A stretch of 64,000 bases of DNA from Arthrobacter sp. fls2-241-R2A-200 (GCF_030209745.1 NZ_JARVRJ010000017.1:124001-188000); one strand, 5' to 3'; positions 25,827-34,674 are shown, counted from the stretch's first letter. The notes: generated by a model not told the origin, from the letters alone. Program-made: numbers and translations.

Positions 25827-26909
25827 ATGACGGGTTCACGCACATTCCCGCGTGCTACCAGCATTCTCCGCTCTGTCATGGTCGCGGGCGCTGGGACGGC
25901 CCTCTGGATGGTCCTCTCAGCCACAGCCGCAAGCGCTGACTCAGGAACGTCAGGCAAGCACTCGCCCACGGATGGACTGACCTCAACCATTTCGTCCACT
26001 GTCTCCTCCGGTCCTGCCATCAGTATCCCTGTGCCCAATGTTCCGTTGCCAGCGCCCGTCAAGGCCCTGGTGGCAAAGGAAGCGGCGCCAAATGGAGCGG
26101 TTCACGTTCCCGTGCCGGCAGTAGCACCCATCGTCCACCAAGTGAGCAACAGCGTGGACCACCTGGCGGGTTCGGCCCCGGCGGTAGGCAGCGTCGTTCC
26201 CGCCGGTACGGTTGGCGGCGTGGTCAATACCGTGGTGGTTCCTGCCGCCGGTGCAATAGACCACACGGTGCAGGTTGTGGTTCCCCCGGTCAACCAGGCA
26301 GTGGAACCCGTCCAGCTGACCCCGGTGACTGATGGTGTGAACCCGGTTGTTGATCCCGTTGTCGGTGCGATCGGCGCCGTTCTTCCGCCGGTTGGTTCAC
26401 TGACGCCGCCCGCTGCGATCCTCCCGGTTACTGTTCCGCCAATGACTGCTACTCCTCCGACGACGACGGACCCAGGGTCGCTGCTCCCGGCGCTGCCCGA
26501 CGCGGTTAAGGCGACCGGTGACGGCGTCGAAAGTTCTGCCGCCATCGCGGTTACCGAAGCGGCAGCGGGACGTGGCGCGACGGCTCGGACTTCTGGGTTC
26601 GGCAAGGTTGCGACATCCCAGGCCGGGAGCAATTTTGCGGCCGCCGGTATCACCACCGTTCTCGATGCGGAGTGGGCACAGCCGGCCCCGGCAGACCCTT
26701 CAAACTTTCCGGTCGGCCCCGGCACGGTACCCGTTGGTGCCACTGGCGCGAGCTTCAGCAGTTCCCAGAACGGCCCTCCGGGCCCCGCAGCTGCCTTCCT
26801 TCACGGCGCACTGATTATTCCTGTAGACCTACTTACCGGCCCAAACGCGGCCAGCTACCAAGAATCACCAGCCCCGGTCTTCTCTGACCCTGGCTCCTCT
26901 CCTGACTAG
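25827..26909 (+). CDS. Exported Val/Pro-rich hypothetical surface protein
   Basis: 360 aa with a signal peptide (basic start, VMVAGAGTALWMVLSATAASA, cleavage near residue 38). The mature region is strongly Val-Pro patterned (ISIPVPNVPLPAPV, VVVPPVNQAVEPV, VNPVVDPVVGAIGAVLPPVG), low complexity and Cys-free, suggesting an extended beta or fibrous wall-associated protein. No sortase signal or transmembrane anchor. The start ATG at 25827 follows a GTGTCGAG stretch that is only a weak ribosome site. It directly precedes the chaplin-like protein gene, with which it shares a signal-peptide style (LSATAA-A) and may share function. Confidence 0.7.
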   Translation: MTGSRTFPRATSILRSVMVAGAGTALWMVLSATAASADSGTSGKHSPTDGLTSTISSTVSSGPAISIPVPNVPLPAPVKALVAKEAAPNGAVHVPVPAVAPIVHQVSNSVDHLAGSAPAVGSVVPAGTVGGVVNTVVVPAAGAIDHTVQVVVPPVNQAVEPVQLTPVTDGVNPVVDPVVGAIGAVLPPVGSLTPPAAILPVTVPPMTATPPTTTDPGSLLPALPDAVKATGDGVESSAAIAVTEAAAGRGATARTSGFGKVATSQAGSNFAAAGITTVLDAEWAQPAPADPSNFPVGPGTVPVGATGASFSSSQNGPPGPAAAFLHGALIIPVDLLTGPNAASYQESPAPVFSDPGSSPD

Positions 26910-27006
26910 GTTCCCAGCCAGCCGCTGATTGTTGCGCGGCATAAGGCACATTGGGCGCTCCGGAACCGGACGTCCCTGGAACCTAAAACTTCAGGAGAAG
27001 ACCACC

Positions 27007-28677
27007 ATGAATACGACCATCCGCACGTGCCTGATCGGCACCTGCTTTGCTGGGGGCGTCATCGTCCTCAGCGCGACGGCGGCCAATGCCGCCGACACCA
27101 CCAGTGGTAACAACGGAACCCTTTCCGGCACCCAAGTGGTGGCGCCAGTTACCGCTCCAGTCAACGTCAACAGCACTTCGCTGGGAGTCCTCGGCACCTC
27201 GAAAGCGACTTCCGGCACCGCCGCCCCATCGGGAACGTCGGGAGCCGCGCCGGCAGCCGTTACCAGCGGTTCCAAGGGCATTGGCTCAGGTACGCAAGTA
27301 GTCGCTCCGATTACTGCGCCCGTAAACCTGGGCTCGTCGTCAGTGGGTTTGTTGGGGGGTTCCACTGCGACGGGCCCGGCATCGTCATCCACCGCTCCGG
27401 CAGCTTCGGCTCCGGCGGGCGTCACGACCAGTGGCTCGGGCGGCGCCGCTTCGGGCACGCAAGTGGTCGCTCCGGTGACCGTTCCCGTCACGGTCGGTTC
27501 GACGTCGGCGGGTGTCCTGGGGGATTCGTCGGCTAGTTCAGCTCCGGCCTCGTCCACCGCTCCGGCGGCTTCGGCTCCGGCGGGCTCCACGACCAGTGGC
27601 TCGGGCGGTGCCGGTTCGGGTACGCAAGTGGTCGCTCCCGTGACCGTTCCCGTGACCGTCGGTTCGACGTCGGCGGGTGTCTTGGGGGATTCGTCGGCTA
27701 GTTCAGCGCCGGCCTCGTCCACTGCTCCGGCAGCAGGCTCAAGCTCGGCTCCGGCTGGCTCAACGACTAGCGGCTCGAACGGCATCGGTTCAGGAACGCA
27801 AGTAGTTGCGCCGATTGCGGCGCCCGTAAACCTGGGCTCGTCGTCAGTGGGTGTGTTGGGGGGCTCCACTGCGGCGGGTCCAGCCTCGTCCACTGCTCCG
27901 GCAACAGGCTCAAGCTCCGGGGCCACAACTAGTGGCTCCGGCGGTATCGGTTCGGGGACGCAGGTAGTTGCTCCGGTGACGGTTCCTGTGGGCGTGGGTT
28001 CGACGTCGGCAAGCGTCTTGGGGGATTCGGTACTCATAGCGGGTTCCGCTGGGACTCCCGGCGCAGCAACTCCGGCTGGTTCGAACGGAGGCACAACATC
28101 CGGCGATAACGGAGTCGTCTCCGGCACCCAGCTGGTCATCCCGGTTACTGTTCCCGTGAGCGTCGGCTCCGCAACCCTTGGTATCGGTGGCGCCTCCGCC
28201 GGTGGAGTGACCCCTCCGGCAGTCATCCCTCCAGTAGCCACGCCCCCGGTTGCCACCCCTCCTGCTGGTGGCACCAACAATGGAGGCGCTGACAATGGTG
28301 GCACCAACAGCGGCGGCACCAACAGCGGCGGCACCAACAGCGGCGGCTCGAACAACGGTGGCGCTGGCAACGGCGGCGCTCCGACCGATAACGTCATCAG
28401 CACCCCGGCCATGGGTGGGCTCACCAAAGGCGTTATTACAGCGGGTTTGAGCACCGGCGCGGCTGACGCCGGAATTCGAGTGGAGGCTGCTGCCGCTATC
28501 ACCGGCGCCGCCCAAGGTGCCGTTCTGGCAGCGCCCGCGGCCGCCGTCGTCGGAAGCTCCCGCGCCTTGGCCAGCACCGGTCTGAATGCCGCAGTGATCG
28601 CTTGGGCCGTTGGCTTGTTGCTCCTGGGCCTGGCCTTCGCGGCCGGCGGCCAGAGGAAGCCAGCCGCCAACGCCTGA
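27007..28677 (+). CDS. Chaplin-like repeat surface protein with LAxTG sortase signal
   Basis: 556 aa. A signal peptide (GTCFAGGVIVLSATAANA) is followed by seven copies of a ~31-residue module with core SGTQVVAPVTVPVTVGS and ending GVLG, similar in layout to the Streptomyces chaplin domain (SG-x-x-Q-V-PV-x-VPV-x-V-x-G) but without cysteines. Modules are separated by Ala/Ser/Pro linkers. A Gly/Asn-rich NGG-type repeat follows (28267-28377). The C-terminus is a sorting signal: LASTG, hydrophobic helix NAAVIAWAVGLLLLGLAF, then basic QRKP. LAxTG is the motif read by class E sortases, which anchor long chaplins. AGGAG lies ~10 bases before the ATG. Likely an amyloid-like or adhesive wall layer (inference). 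Confidence 0.8.
   Translation: MNTTIRTCLIGTCFAGGVIVLSATAANAADTTSGNNGTLSGTQVVAPVTAPVNVNSTSLGVLGTSKATSGTAAPSGTSGAAPAAVTSGSKGIGSGTQVVAPITAPVNLGSSSVGLLGGSTATGPASSSTAPAASAPAGVTTSGSGGAASGTQVVAPVTVPVTVGSTSAGVLGDSSASSAPASSTAPAASAPAGSTTSGSGGAGSGTQVVAPVTVPVTVGSTSAGVLGDSSASSAPASSTAPAAGSSSAPAGSTTSGSNGIGSGTQVVAPIAAPVNLGSSSVGVLGGSTAAGPASSTAPATGSSSGATTSGSGGIGSGTQVVAPVTVPVGVGSTSASVLGDSVLIAGSAGTPGAATPAGSNGGTTSGDNGVVSGTQLVIPVTVPVSVGSATLGIGGASAGGVTPPAVIPPVATPPVATPPAGGTNNGGADNGGTNSGGTNSGGTNSGGSNNGGAGNGGAPTDNVISTPAMGGLTKGVITAGLSTGAADAGIRVEAAAAITGAAQGAVLAAPAAAVVGSSRALASTGLNAAVIAWAVGLLLLGLAFAAGGQRKPAANA
27103..28221 (+). repeat. Seven in-frame ~31-residue repeats (165-200 bp period) within the surface protein
   Basis: Modules begin at about residues 33, 87, 142, 197, 254, 309 and 375 of the protein. 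Modules 3 and 4 are almost identical in DNA as well (27430-27530 against 27595-27695), pointing to recent duplication, while modules 1 and 7 are the most divergent. Spacing is coding and periodic in frame, so this is not a CRISPR array. Confidence 0.9.
28267..28377 (+). repeat. Gly-Asn-rich short tandem repeat (GGTNS units)
   Basis: A run of 15-bp units encoding GGTNS/GGTNN, prone to slippage, lying between the last chaplin-like module and the pre-anchor region. It probably serves as a flexible wall-spanning spacer. Confidence 0.8.
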
Positions 28678-28702
28678 TTCCTGGGTAACCGTTCCACACT
28701 GA

Positions 28703-28738
28703 AGTTGCCGCGGTCCCGGAAACGGAACCGCGGCAACT
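28703..28738 (+). terminator. Hairpin downstream of the chaplin-like gene
   Basis: 16-bp arms (28703-28718 and 28723-28738) with one mismatch and a GAAA tetraloop, located 26 bp after the stop codon. No T run follows, so it would be an I-type terminator or an mRNA 3' stabiliser, as is common in actinobacteria. Confidence 0.65.
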
Positions 28739-28765
28739 ACGGGCCGGTGACGCCGCGGTCATAGG

Positions 28766-29992
28766 ATGAAGGCGATGACCACCACCCAAGCGAACCAAAA
28801 CTTCAGCCTCCGCAGCATCGCGCTCCCGGCGTTCGGGCCCGCGCTTTTGTTCTGTATAGGCGAGGGGGCGGTGCTTCCGATCATCGCACTTTCGGCTCGG
28901 GACCTCGGAGCTTCGGTTGCTGTCTCCGCTCTGATCGTGACACTGATAGGTCTCGGTTCCTGGATCTTCAACATTCCGGCGTCCATCATCACCATGAAGT
29001 TCGGTGAACGGTGGGCAATTGTCGGAGCCGGTGCTGCAGGTGCGATCGCACTCGGTGCGGCTGCGTTCGCGCCGCACATGGGCAACGGGATCTGGTTACT
29101 GGCCGTCGCCATGACGTTGGTGGGGATGTCCGCCAGTGTCTTCAACCTGGCCCGGCAGAAGTTCCTGACTGAGGCAGTTCCGGTCATGTTCCGGGCGAGG
29201 GCCCTGTCCACGCTGGGCGGCGTCACCAGGATCGGTATCTTCATTGGACCGTTTATCGGCGCCGGAGTGATGCAGTTCGCGGGGATCAGCGGGGCTTATT
29301 GGGTGGGATTCGTGGGAATGATGGCGGCGGCAATATTGTCGCTCACCATCCCGGACCTAGTGATCCCTGACGCGTCCGACGGCGGCCCCCGGCCTCCGGC
29401 GTCGACGTTGAAGAGCGTGGCGGTTTCCCATGCAGGAGTATTCCTGACGGTGGGTTTCGGCATCCTTCTGCTCAGTGCGCTGCGTGCTTCGCGGCAAGTG
29501 GTGATCCCGTTGTGGGCTGACAACCTGGGGCTCGACGCTACGCACGCGTCGTTGCTCTATGGCCTTTCCGGGGCGATCGACATGCTGGTCTTCTACCCGG
29601 CAGGCAAGCTAATGGACCGCAAGGGCCGGCAGTGGGTTGCCGTTCCTTCCACGCTGATCATGGGAACAGCCCTGATACTGATCCCCTTTACCGGGGGATT
29701 TGTGTCCCTGCTGCTCGCTGCGCTGTTGATCGGGTTCGGCAATGGCATCAGTTCCGGACTGATTATGACCCTGGGTGCCGATTTCTCGCCGGATAACGGG
29801 CGCAGTCATTTTCTGGGTATTTGGCGCTTCATCTCCGACTCCGGGTCCACGGGTGGGCCGGTGTTGCTTTCCGGGCTGACGGCTGCAGTCTCGCTCTCCG
29901 CAGGGATCTGGGCCACGGGCGTCCTGGGGTTTGCCGCGGCGGCCGTGTTCGCCGTCGCAATTCCCCGCCTCAAGCACCGCCGGAACTACTGA
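28766..29992 (+). CDS. MFS transporter
   Basis: 408 aa, about 12 hydrophobic helices with a central cytosolic loop (IPDLVIPDASDGGPRPPAS) dividing two six-helix halves. MFS-like blocks include MKFGERWAIVGAGAAG after helix 2 and the second-half counterpart GKLMDRKGRQWVAVPSTL. No substrate-specific residues recognised; drug or metabolite efflux is the usual default. The ATG at 28766 is used; an ATG at 28775 is an alternative. Monocistronic, preceded by the hairpin at 28703. Confidence 0.85.
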   Translation: MKAMTTTQANQNFSLRSIALPAFGPALLFCIGEGAVLPIIALSARDLGASVAVSALIVTLIGLGSWIFNIPASIITMKFGERWAIVGAGAAGAIALGAAAFAPHMGNGIWLLAVAMTLVGMSASVFNLARQKFLTEAVPVMFRARALSTLGGVTRIGIFIGPFIGAGVMQFAGISGAYWVGFVGMMAAAILSLTIPDLVIPDASDGGPRPPASTLKSVAVSHAGVFLTVGFGILLLSALRASRQVVIPLWADNLGLDATHASLLYGLSGAIDMLVFYPAGKLMDRKGRQWVAVPSTLIMGTALILIPFTGGFVSLLLAALLIGFGNGISSGLIMTLGADFSPDNGRSHFLGIWRFISDSGSTGGPVLLSGLTAAVSLSAGIWATGVLGFAAAAVFAVAIPRLKHRRNY

Positions 29993-30136
29993 GGAGAACC
30001 CCTGCGACTCACCGGTGACGAAACTCACCGGAGATTCACAGGAAAGTCACCTCTCTGGATAAACTCAACCAAGCTGCGTTCGCGGCCAATTTTCGGTGCT
30101 CTTTGGGGGCGCTAGAGCAAAAGGGCGAAAAAATAT

Positions 30137-32932
30137 ATGCGAGACCACCGGAGAGCAGTACGCTCACGTCTCATTCTTGTCAGTGTGGCCGCCCTGTTGG
30201 GGACGGCACTTCCCGCCCTCCCGGCGGCGGCAACCGAAACGCCGGCTCCCACGCCGAGCGCGGGGCCGGTGACGCCGGGGACTGATTCAACCACCATTCC
30301 TACGGACCAGTTCATAGTGAAGTTCAAGGACCGGGCCGGCATTCAGTCCGTCGATCCGCAGAAGTCCTTCAACCAGGCCGCAAATGCGGTGGGCGTGCCG
30401 GTAAAGAAGGTACGCACCACGGGCTCGGGCGAGCAAGTGGTGCGCACTGACCGCAAGCTCGGCGGCCCGGAAGCCAAGAAGTTGGTGGCGGCCCTGGCAG
30501 CCGATCCCAGCGTGCAATACGCAGAACCGGACGCCATCATGAGGCCCCTGGCGCTTGCACCGAACGACTCGCTTTTCAAGTATCAGTGGAACCTCGGTGC
30601 GGGGACAGGCGGAATCAACGTCCTTGGCGCGTGGGATGTCAGCCAAGGTCAGGGCAGCGTAGTGGCCGTGGTCGATACCGGGATTCTTCCGCACAGTGAC
30701 CTGGACGCCAACGTTCTCCCCGGCTATGACATGATCAGCGACCCCGCGGTGGCACGTGACGGCGATGGCCGCGACACCAACCCGCGGGACGAGGGCGACG
30801 CGACGTCGGCCGGCCTCTGCGCGTCCGGTGAAGCTGCCCGGAATTCCTCATGGCATGGCACCCACGTTGCAGGCATCATCGCGGCAGTTGCCGGGAACGG
30901 AAAGGGCATTGCCGGCGTGGCGCCCCAGGCGAAGATCGTACCCGTTAGGGTTATCGGCACCTGTGGTGGCTACACGTCCGACATCGCCGATGGCATCAGG
31001 TGGGCCGCGGGCGGTTCGGTGAGCGGAGCTCCCGCCAACGCCAATCCAGCTCGTGTGATCAACCTCAGCCTCGGAGGCCAGGCAACCTGCTCCTCCACGT
31101 ACCAGAACGCCGTGAACTTCGCTCGAAGCCAAGGCGCAGTGGTAGTGGCAGCGGCAGGAAACGACAACATCGACGCCTCCCAGATCAGCCCGGCGAATTG
31201 CCAGGGCGTCATGGCAGTGGGTGCCAGCACCCGGACAAACGTCAAGGCCTACTACTCAAACTTCGGCCCGAAAGTTGATATCTACGCTCCCGGCGGAGAC
31301 ATGACCAACAATGTCGTTGATGGCATCGTCTCCACGCTAAATGACGGCACGGACACTGCCGGAGCCGAAGCCTATTACCTGAAGGCCGGAACTTCCATGG
31401 CCGCACCCCATGTGGCCGGCGTCGCGGCTTTGATGCTTTCCAAGTTCCCCGCCTACACACCGGATGAAGTCAGAGCGACCATGCTGGTCACCGCCTCCAC
31501 CGCGGGCGGCGTGAACCTAGTGAATGCAGGACTGGCGCTGCGCAATACGGCCCAGGACGCTACCCCTCTCCAATCGCAGGTCCCGGTCATCGACGGGCAA
31601 CCTACCGTTGGTAACACGCTGTCCACCACCGCGGCAGGCTGGGTGGGAATCGACAGGGCAACGGTTGCCTTCCAGTGGCAGCGGGACGGTGTAGCAATTC
31701 CCGACGCCGTCAGCCCCGCCTATACGCTGGCCCCCGCCGATGTAAACGCTGCCATCTCCGTGACGGTGACAGCTACCAAGAGCCATTTCCCCGCGGTCTC
31801 GGCTACGTCGGCGGCAACGTCTCCTGTGCAGGCAGGAACCCTGACCCAAGCCACTCCGGTGATCAGCGGTTCGGCCTATGTGGGCAATACGCTCTCGGTG
31901 GACGCTGGCACGTGGGGTCCGGCTCCCGTATCCCTGGCATACCAATGGTCCCGAGGTGGCGTTCCCATCGACGGTGCTACCGGTGCTCAGTACACCCTGA
32001 CTGAAGCCGACACGGGCGCGACGGTCACAGCAACAGTGACCGCGACCAAGGACGGTTACCAGCCGACGTCGGTCACTAGCGACGCCACGGCAGAAGTCCT
32101 GACTGCCGACAAGGCCGTGGCTCCAGAGCCGGTGACCTTCACCGACGCCCCGTACATGGCCGACGACAAGTACACCATCCCTGCCTCGGCGAACTTCGAC
32201 TATCAGGTGGACGGAACAACGATGCCGGCAGGAACCTACCCGGCGCGCGGCCAGGTGAAGGTGGTGGCCAAGGTACATAGCGGCTTCGCGCTGTTGGCCG
32301 GGGCCCAAGCTGCGTGGACTGTGTACTTCAGCACCAAGGGACCGGCTTTCACGGCACCGGCACAGTCGCCGTTCACGGATGTGACCACCACCCAACCGTT
32401 CTACACGGAGATGGCGTGGCTGGCCGACCGGAAGATCTCCACGGGTTGGGTTGAAGCGGACAAGTCCGTGACCTATCGCCCCTCGGCCTCGATCACCCGT
32501 GATGCCATGGCAGCCTTCCTGTACCGCATGGCAGGCTCTCCCGATTACACACCGCCGGCCGTCTCGCCGTTCACGGACGTCGCTACCACCCAGCCGTTCT
32601 ACAAAGAAATGTCGTGGCTTGCCCAGACAGGAATCTCATCCGGTTGGATCGAATCTAATGGGTCCCACACATACCGGCCACTGACTTCGATCAGCCGCGA
32701 TGCCATGGCTGCCTTCCTGTACCGTCTGGCCAACAAACCGGACTTCGTTCCACCGGCAACCTCGCCGTTCTTTGATGTGAGTCCGGGCCAGCTGTTCTAC
32801 AAGGAAATGACATGGCTGGCGGACCAGAAGATTTCCACCGGCTGGCAGGAGACGCCGACTACCAAGAGCTACCGCGCGCTTTCCCCGATCAATCGCGATG
32901 CCATGGCTGCATTCCTTTACCGGATGCCGTAA
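30137..32932 (+). CDS. Secreted S8 subtilisin-like protease with Ig-like and SLH-like repeats
   Basis: 931 aa. Signal peptide to ~residue 32; I9-type propeptide ~55-137 (TDQFIVKFKDRAG...VQYAEPDAI). The S8 catalytic domain has Asp180 (VVDTGILPHSDL), His240 (HGTHVAG) and Ser420 (GTSMAAPHVAG). Two ~85-residue Ig-like repeats follow (VIDGQPTVGNTLSTTAAGW and VISGSAYVGNTLSVDAGTW), then an extra beta region, and three SLH-like repeats from ~745 to the end, each reading PFxDV-x-FYxEMxWLAxxxIS-GW and DAMAAFLYR. These would hold the enzyme on the wall by secondary polymers. Transcribed alone and ended by a long hairpin. Confidence 0.92.
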   Translation: MRDHRRAVRSRLILVSVAALLGTALPALPAAATETPAPTPSAGPVTPGTDSTTIPTDQFIVKFKDRAGIQSVDPQKSFNQAANAVGVPVKKVRTTGSGEQVVRTDRKLGGPEAKKLVAALAADPSVQYAEPDAIMRPLALAPNDSLFKYQWNLGAGTGGINVLGAWDVSQGQGSVVAVVDTGILPHSDLDANVLPGYDMISDPAVARDGDGRDTNPRDEGDATSAGLCASGEAARNSSWHGTHVAGIIAAVAGNGKGIAGVAPQAKIVPVRVIGTCGGYTSDIADGIRWAAGGSVSGAPANANPARVINLSLGGQATCSSTYQNAVNFARSQGAVVVAAAGNDNIDASQISPANCQGVMAVGASTRTNVKAYYSNFGPKVDIYAPGGDMTNNVVDGIVSTLNDGTDTAGAEAYYLKAGTSMAAPHVAGVAALMLSKFPAYTPDEVRATMLVTASTAGGVNLVNAGLALRNTAQDATPLQSQVPVIDGQPTVGNTLSTTAAGWVGIDRATVAFQWQRDGVAIPDAVSPAYTLAPADVNAAISVTVTATKSHFPAVSATSAATSPVQAGTLTQATPVISGSAYVGNTLSVDAGTWGPAPVSLAYQWSRGGVPIDGATGAQYTLTEADTGATVTATVTATKDGYQPTSVTSDATAEVLTADKAVAPEPVTFTDAPYMADDKYTIPASANFDYQVDGTTMPAGTYPARGQVKVVAKVHSGFALLAGAQAAWTVYFSTKGPAFTAPAQSPFTDVTTTQPFYTEMAWLADRKISTGWVEADKSVTYRPSASITRDAMAAFLYRMAGSPDYTPPAVSPFTDVATTQPFYKEMSWLAQTGISSGWIESNGSHTYRPLTSISRDAMAAFLYRLANKPDFVPPATSPFFDVSPGQLFYKEMTWLADQKISTGWQETPTTKSYRALSPINRDAMAAFLYRMP

Positions 32933-32953
32933 GGCTCACGGTCGGGACGAGCC

Positions 32954-33004
32954 GGCAGGGCCAGCACGCCGCAGGGTCAGTCATATGCGGCGTGCTGCCC
33001 TGCC
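32954..33004. terminator. Long hairpin terminator overlapping the 3' end of the PAP2 gene
   Basis: A ~19-bp stem with one bulged C (32954-32973 against 32986-33004) and 12-base loop. The right arm and part of the loop include the last codons and stop (32981-32983) of the minus-strand PAP2 gene. It separates that gene from the convergent subtilase. No clear T run on either side. Confidence 0.65.
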
Positions 33005-33892
33005 AAACAACCACGTGCCACCCAGGGCGGCTGCGTAGCCTGCCACTACGATGAAGGCCGTCCCGGCCCAGAAATAGTCCACGGTACTGTCTTGGCTGAG
33101 CCCAGGAAGGATCTGGAACAGCGAATACGCTGCCACCACCACGCCGGCAAGCAGCGATGTGACACTAAGCCACACCCAGAGCCGCGAGGCTGCCCAGTGT
33201 TCGCCATATCCGTCCCACACGTTCCAACTGCTGCCCGAGCGGAGAATGAGCCACCCTGCGGGGAGCATGACGGCGCCCACCACCAAGAAGGCAGCGACGA
33301 CGTCGGCCGGGCGATGCCATTGGTTGATCAGGGTAGAGACACCCGTGGCCACGGCGAACGTGCTTCCGAGGAAACCAACCAAGGGCCTCCATCGGGGCGA
33401 CACCATCAGAAAAACCGCCGCAGCCGCGGATGCCGCCAAAGTGGTGTGCCCCGAGGGAAGTGAGTTCAGCTCAAGGGTCTGGACGCCCCGATCGGGCCTG
33501 TCCGGGATGACGAATTTCAGCAGCTGCGTGGCGAGGTTTGCGGCGACGCAGGCAAGCACCGCGATTCCCGCCGCCCTCCAACGGCGTCGGGCCACGGTCA
33601 CGAAAAGAACCACGACGGCGGCGATCGCCAGCGACAGCATGGGCAAGAGGTCCAGGAACTCCGTGGAGGCCCTTCCCGCAGAGCCACTCAATTCGGTGGC
33701 TTCGACCAATGCGGATTCGTCGATGAATTGACCGGCGGTGGTGCGGACAAAGAAATAGTACGTTGCGGCGATGCCGAGGAAGCTTGCCGCGGTGGCCAAG
33801 GTAAACAGCACGCCCGAACCCGCGCCCGCCTCGCGTTCCCGATGCGGCCGTTTGCTCGACCTGCCGCTCACGCGGAATTGCTGGTAACTCAT
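32981..33892 (-). CDS. PAP2-superfamily membrane phosphatase
   Basis: 303 aa, six or more hydrophobic helices. The three-part phosphatase signature is present: KFVIPDRP (C1), LPSGHTTL (C2) and STLINQWHRPADVV (C3, Ser in place of the usual Ser-Arg). Likely dephosphorylates a lipid pyrophosphate such as undecaprenyl-PP, or phosphatidic acid, on the outer face. Start chosen at ATG 33892; the open frame continues to 34219 but only as Arg/Gly-rich sequence without homology. A soluble loop near the C-terminus (SSWNVWDGYGEHW) is specific to this protein. Confidence 0.85.
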   Translation of the reverse strand: MSYQQFRVSGRSSKRPHREREAGAGSGVLFTLATAASFLGIAATYYFFVRTTAGQFIDESALVEATELSGSAGRASTEFLDLLPMLSLAIAAVVVLFVTVARRRWRAAGIAVLACVAANLATQLLKFVIPDRPDRGVQTLELNSLPSGHTTLAASAAAAVFLMVSPRWRPLVGFLGSTFAVATGVSTLINQWHRPADVVAAFLVVGAVMLPAGWLILRSGSSWNVWDGYGEHWAASRLWVWLSVTSLLAGVVVAAYSLFQILPGLSQDSTVDYFWAGTAFIVVAGYAAALGGTWLFGRAARRI

Positions 33893-33942
33893 TCTCTTAA
33901 GACTGCCACACAGACGGGGGACGCCGGACGACGTCGGGCGCC

Positions 33943-34674
33943 CTAGGCTGCGACCGAGTAGCCCATCGCTGCCATCATCGAGTGCAACATCGTGGACACC
34001 CAGATGGACACAGCCACCATGTCCACCACGTAGACGGCGATGAGCGCCCACACCGGCAGCAACCCGCGCTTGGGCGCCACTTTGTGCACGATCACTGAGC
34101 GTCCCACCACGTAGACCGCCCCGTTCAGGAAAGCCCAAGCCCAGTGGAATGGACGTACGACGCCGATTTTCAGCAACCGCTGGTGGTCCAGGTAGGCCAA
34201 GAAGACCATCAGCCCCCAAGCCAGGAAGCTAAAGATCAGGGTCAGGAAGTAGCCCGGGGTGTACATCGACAGAGGGTCAATAGTGTGCACGCCTTGGCGG
34301 GTGGTGATGTACCTGAATTGTGGCTGCCACGTGGACAGTATCAAGATGGAGATCAATGGCAGGAAGGTGATGACCCAGATGAAGGGGTTGTATACCGGGG
34401 TCTTGTCACTGAGCTGGTTTCGCGGCTGGACGTAGCGCGCCGGCTGGTAGGGGCCCTGCTGGTATGGCCCCTGCTGGAATTGGCCCTGCGGGTACTGGCC
34501 CTGCGGGTACTGGCCCTGTGGGAATTGCCCCTGCTGGAATTGGCCCTGCTGCGGTGCGGCAGGCCGGAAGTGGGCAGTCCATGCCTGCCCATCCCACCAC
34601 CGGACTTGGCGCGGATCAGCAGGGTCCGGGTACCAACCGGCTGGCGTCGTCGAACCGGGCATAGGCTGCGTCAT
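33943..34674 (-). CDS. DUF2510-domain membrane protein with Gln/Gly/Pro repeats
   Basis: 243 aa. Residues ~11-38 form a DUF2510 motif (PAGWYPDPADPRQVRWWDGQ, TAHF). A cytosolic repeat region of QGQF/QGQY/QGPY units (about nine, 15-bp DNA repeats near 34440-34550) follows, and then four or five hydrophobic helices (YNPFIWVITFLPLISILIL onwards). DUF2510 proteins are common in actinobacteria and of unknown function. The repeat region should be length-variable between strains. Divergent from the next gene by ~100 bp. Confidence 0.85.
   Translation of the reverse strand: MTQPMPGSTTPAGWYPDPADPRQVRWWDGQAWTAHFRPAAPQQGQFQQGQFPQGQYPQGQYPQGQFQQGPYQQGPYQPARYVQPRNQLSDKTPVYNPFIWVITFLPLISILILSTWQPQFRYITTRQGVHTIDPLSMYTPGYFLTLIFSFLAWGLMVFLAYLDHQRLLKIGVVRPFHWAWAFLNGAVYVVGRSVIVHKVAPKRGLLPVWALIAVYVVDMVAVSIWVSTMLHSMMAAMGYSVAA

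Noticed and set aside
27103..28221. CRISPR-like regular repeats
   Set aside because: Repeats are in frame, 165-200 bp apart, protein-coding and diverge by codon position; no spacers or cas genes.
26991..28736. 581-aa minus-strand open frame opposite the chaplin-like gene
   Set aside because: Its Pro/Glu/Thr repeats are the antisense image of the coding repeats on the plus strand; the plus frame has a signal peptide, sorting signal and ribosome site.
33893..34219. Upstream extension of the PAP2 frame
   Set aside because: Arg/Gly-rich, overlaps the DUF2510 gene region, and no ribosome site; ATG at 33892 fits the family.
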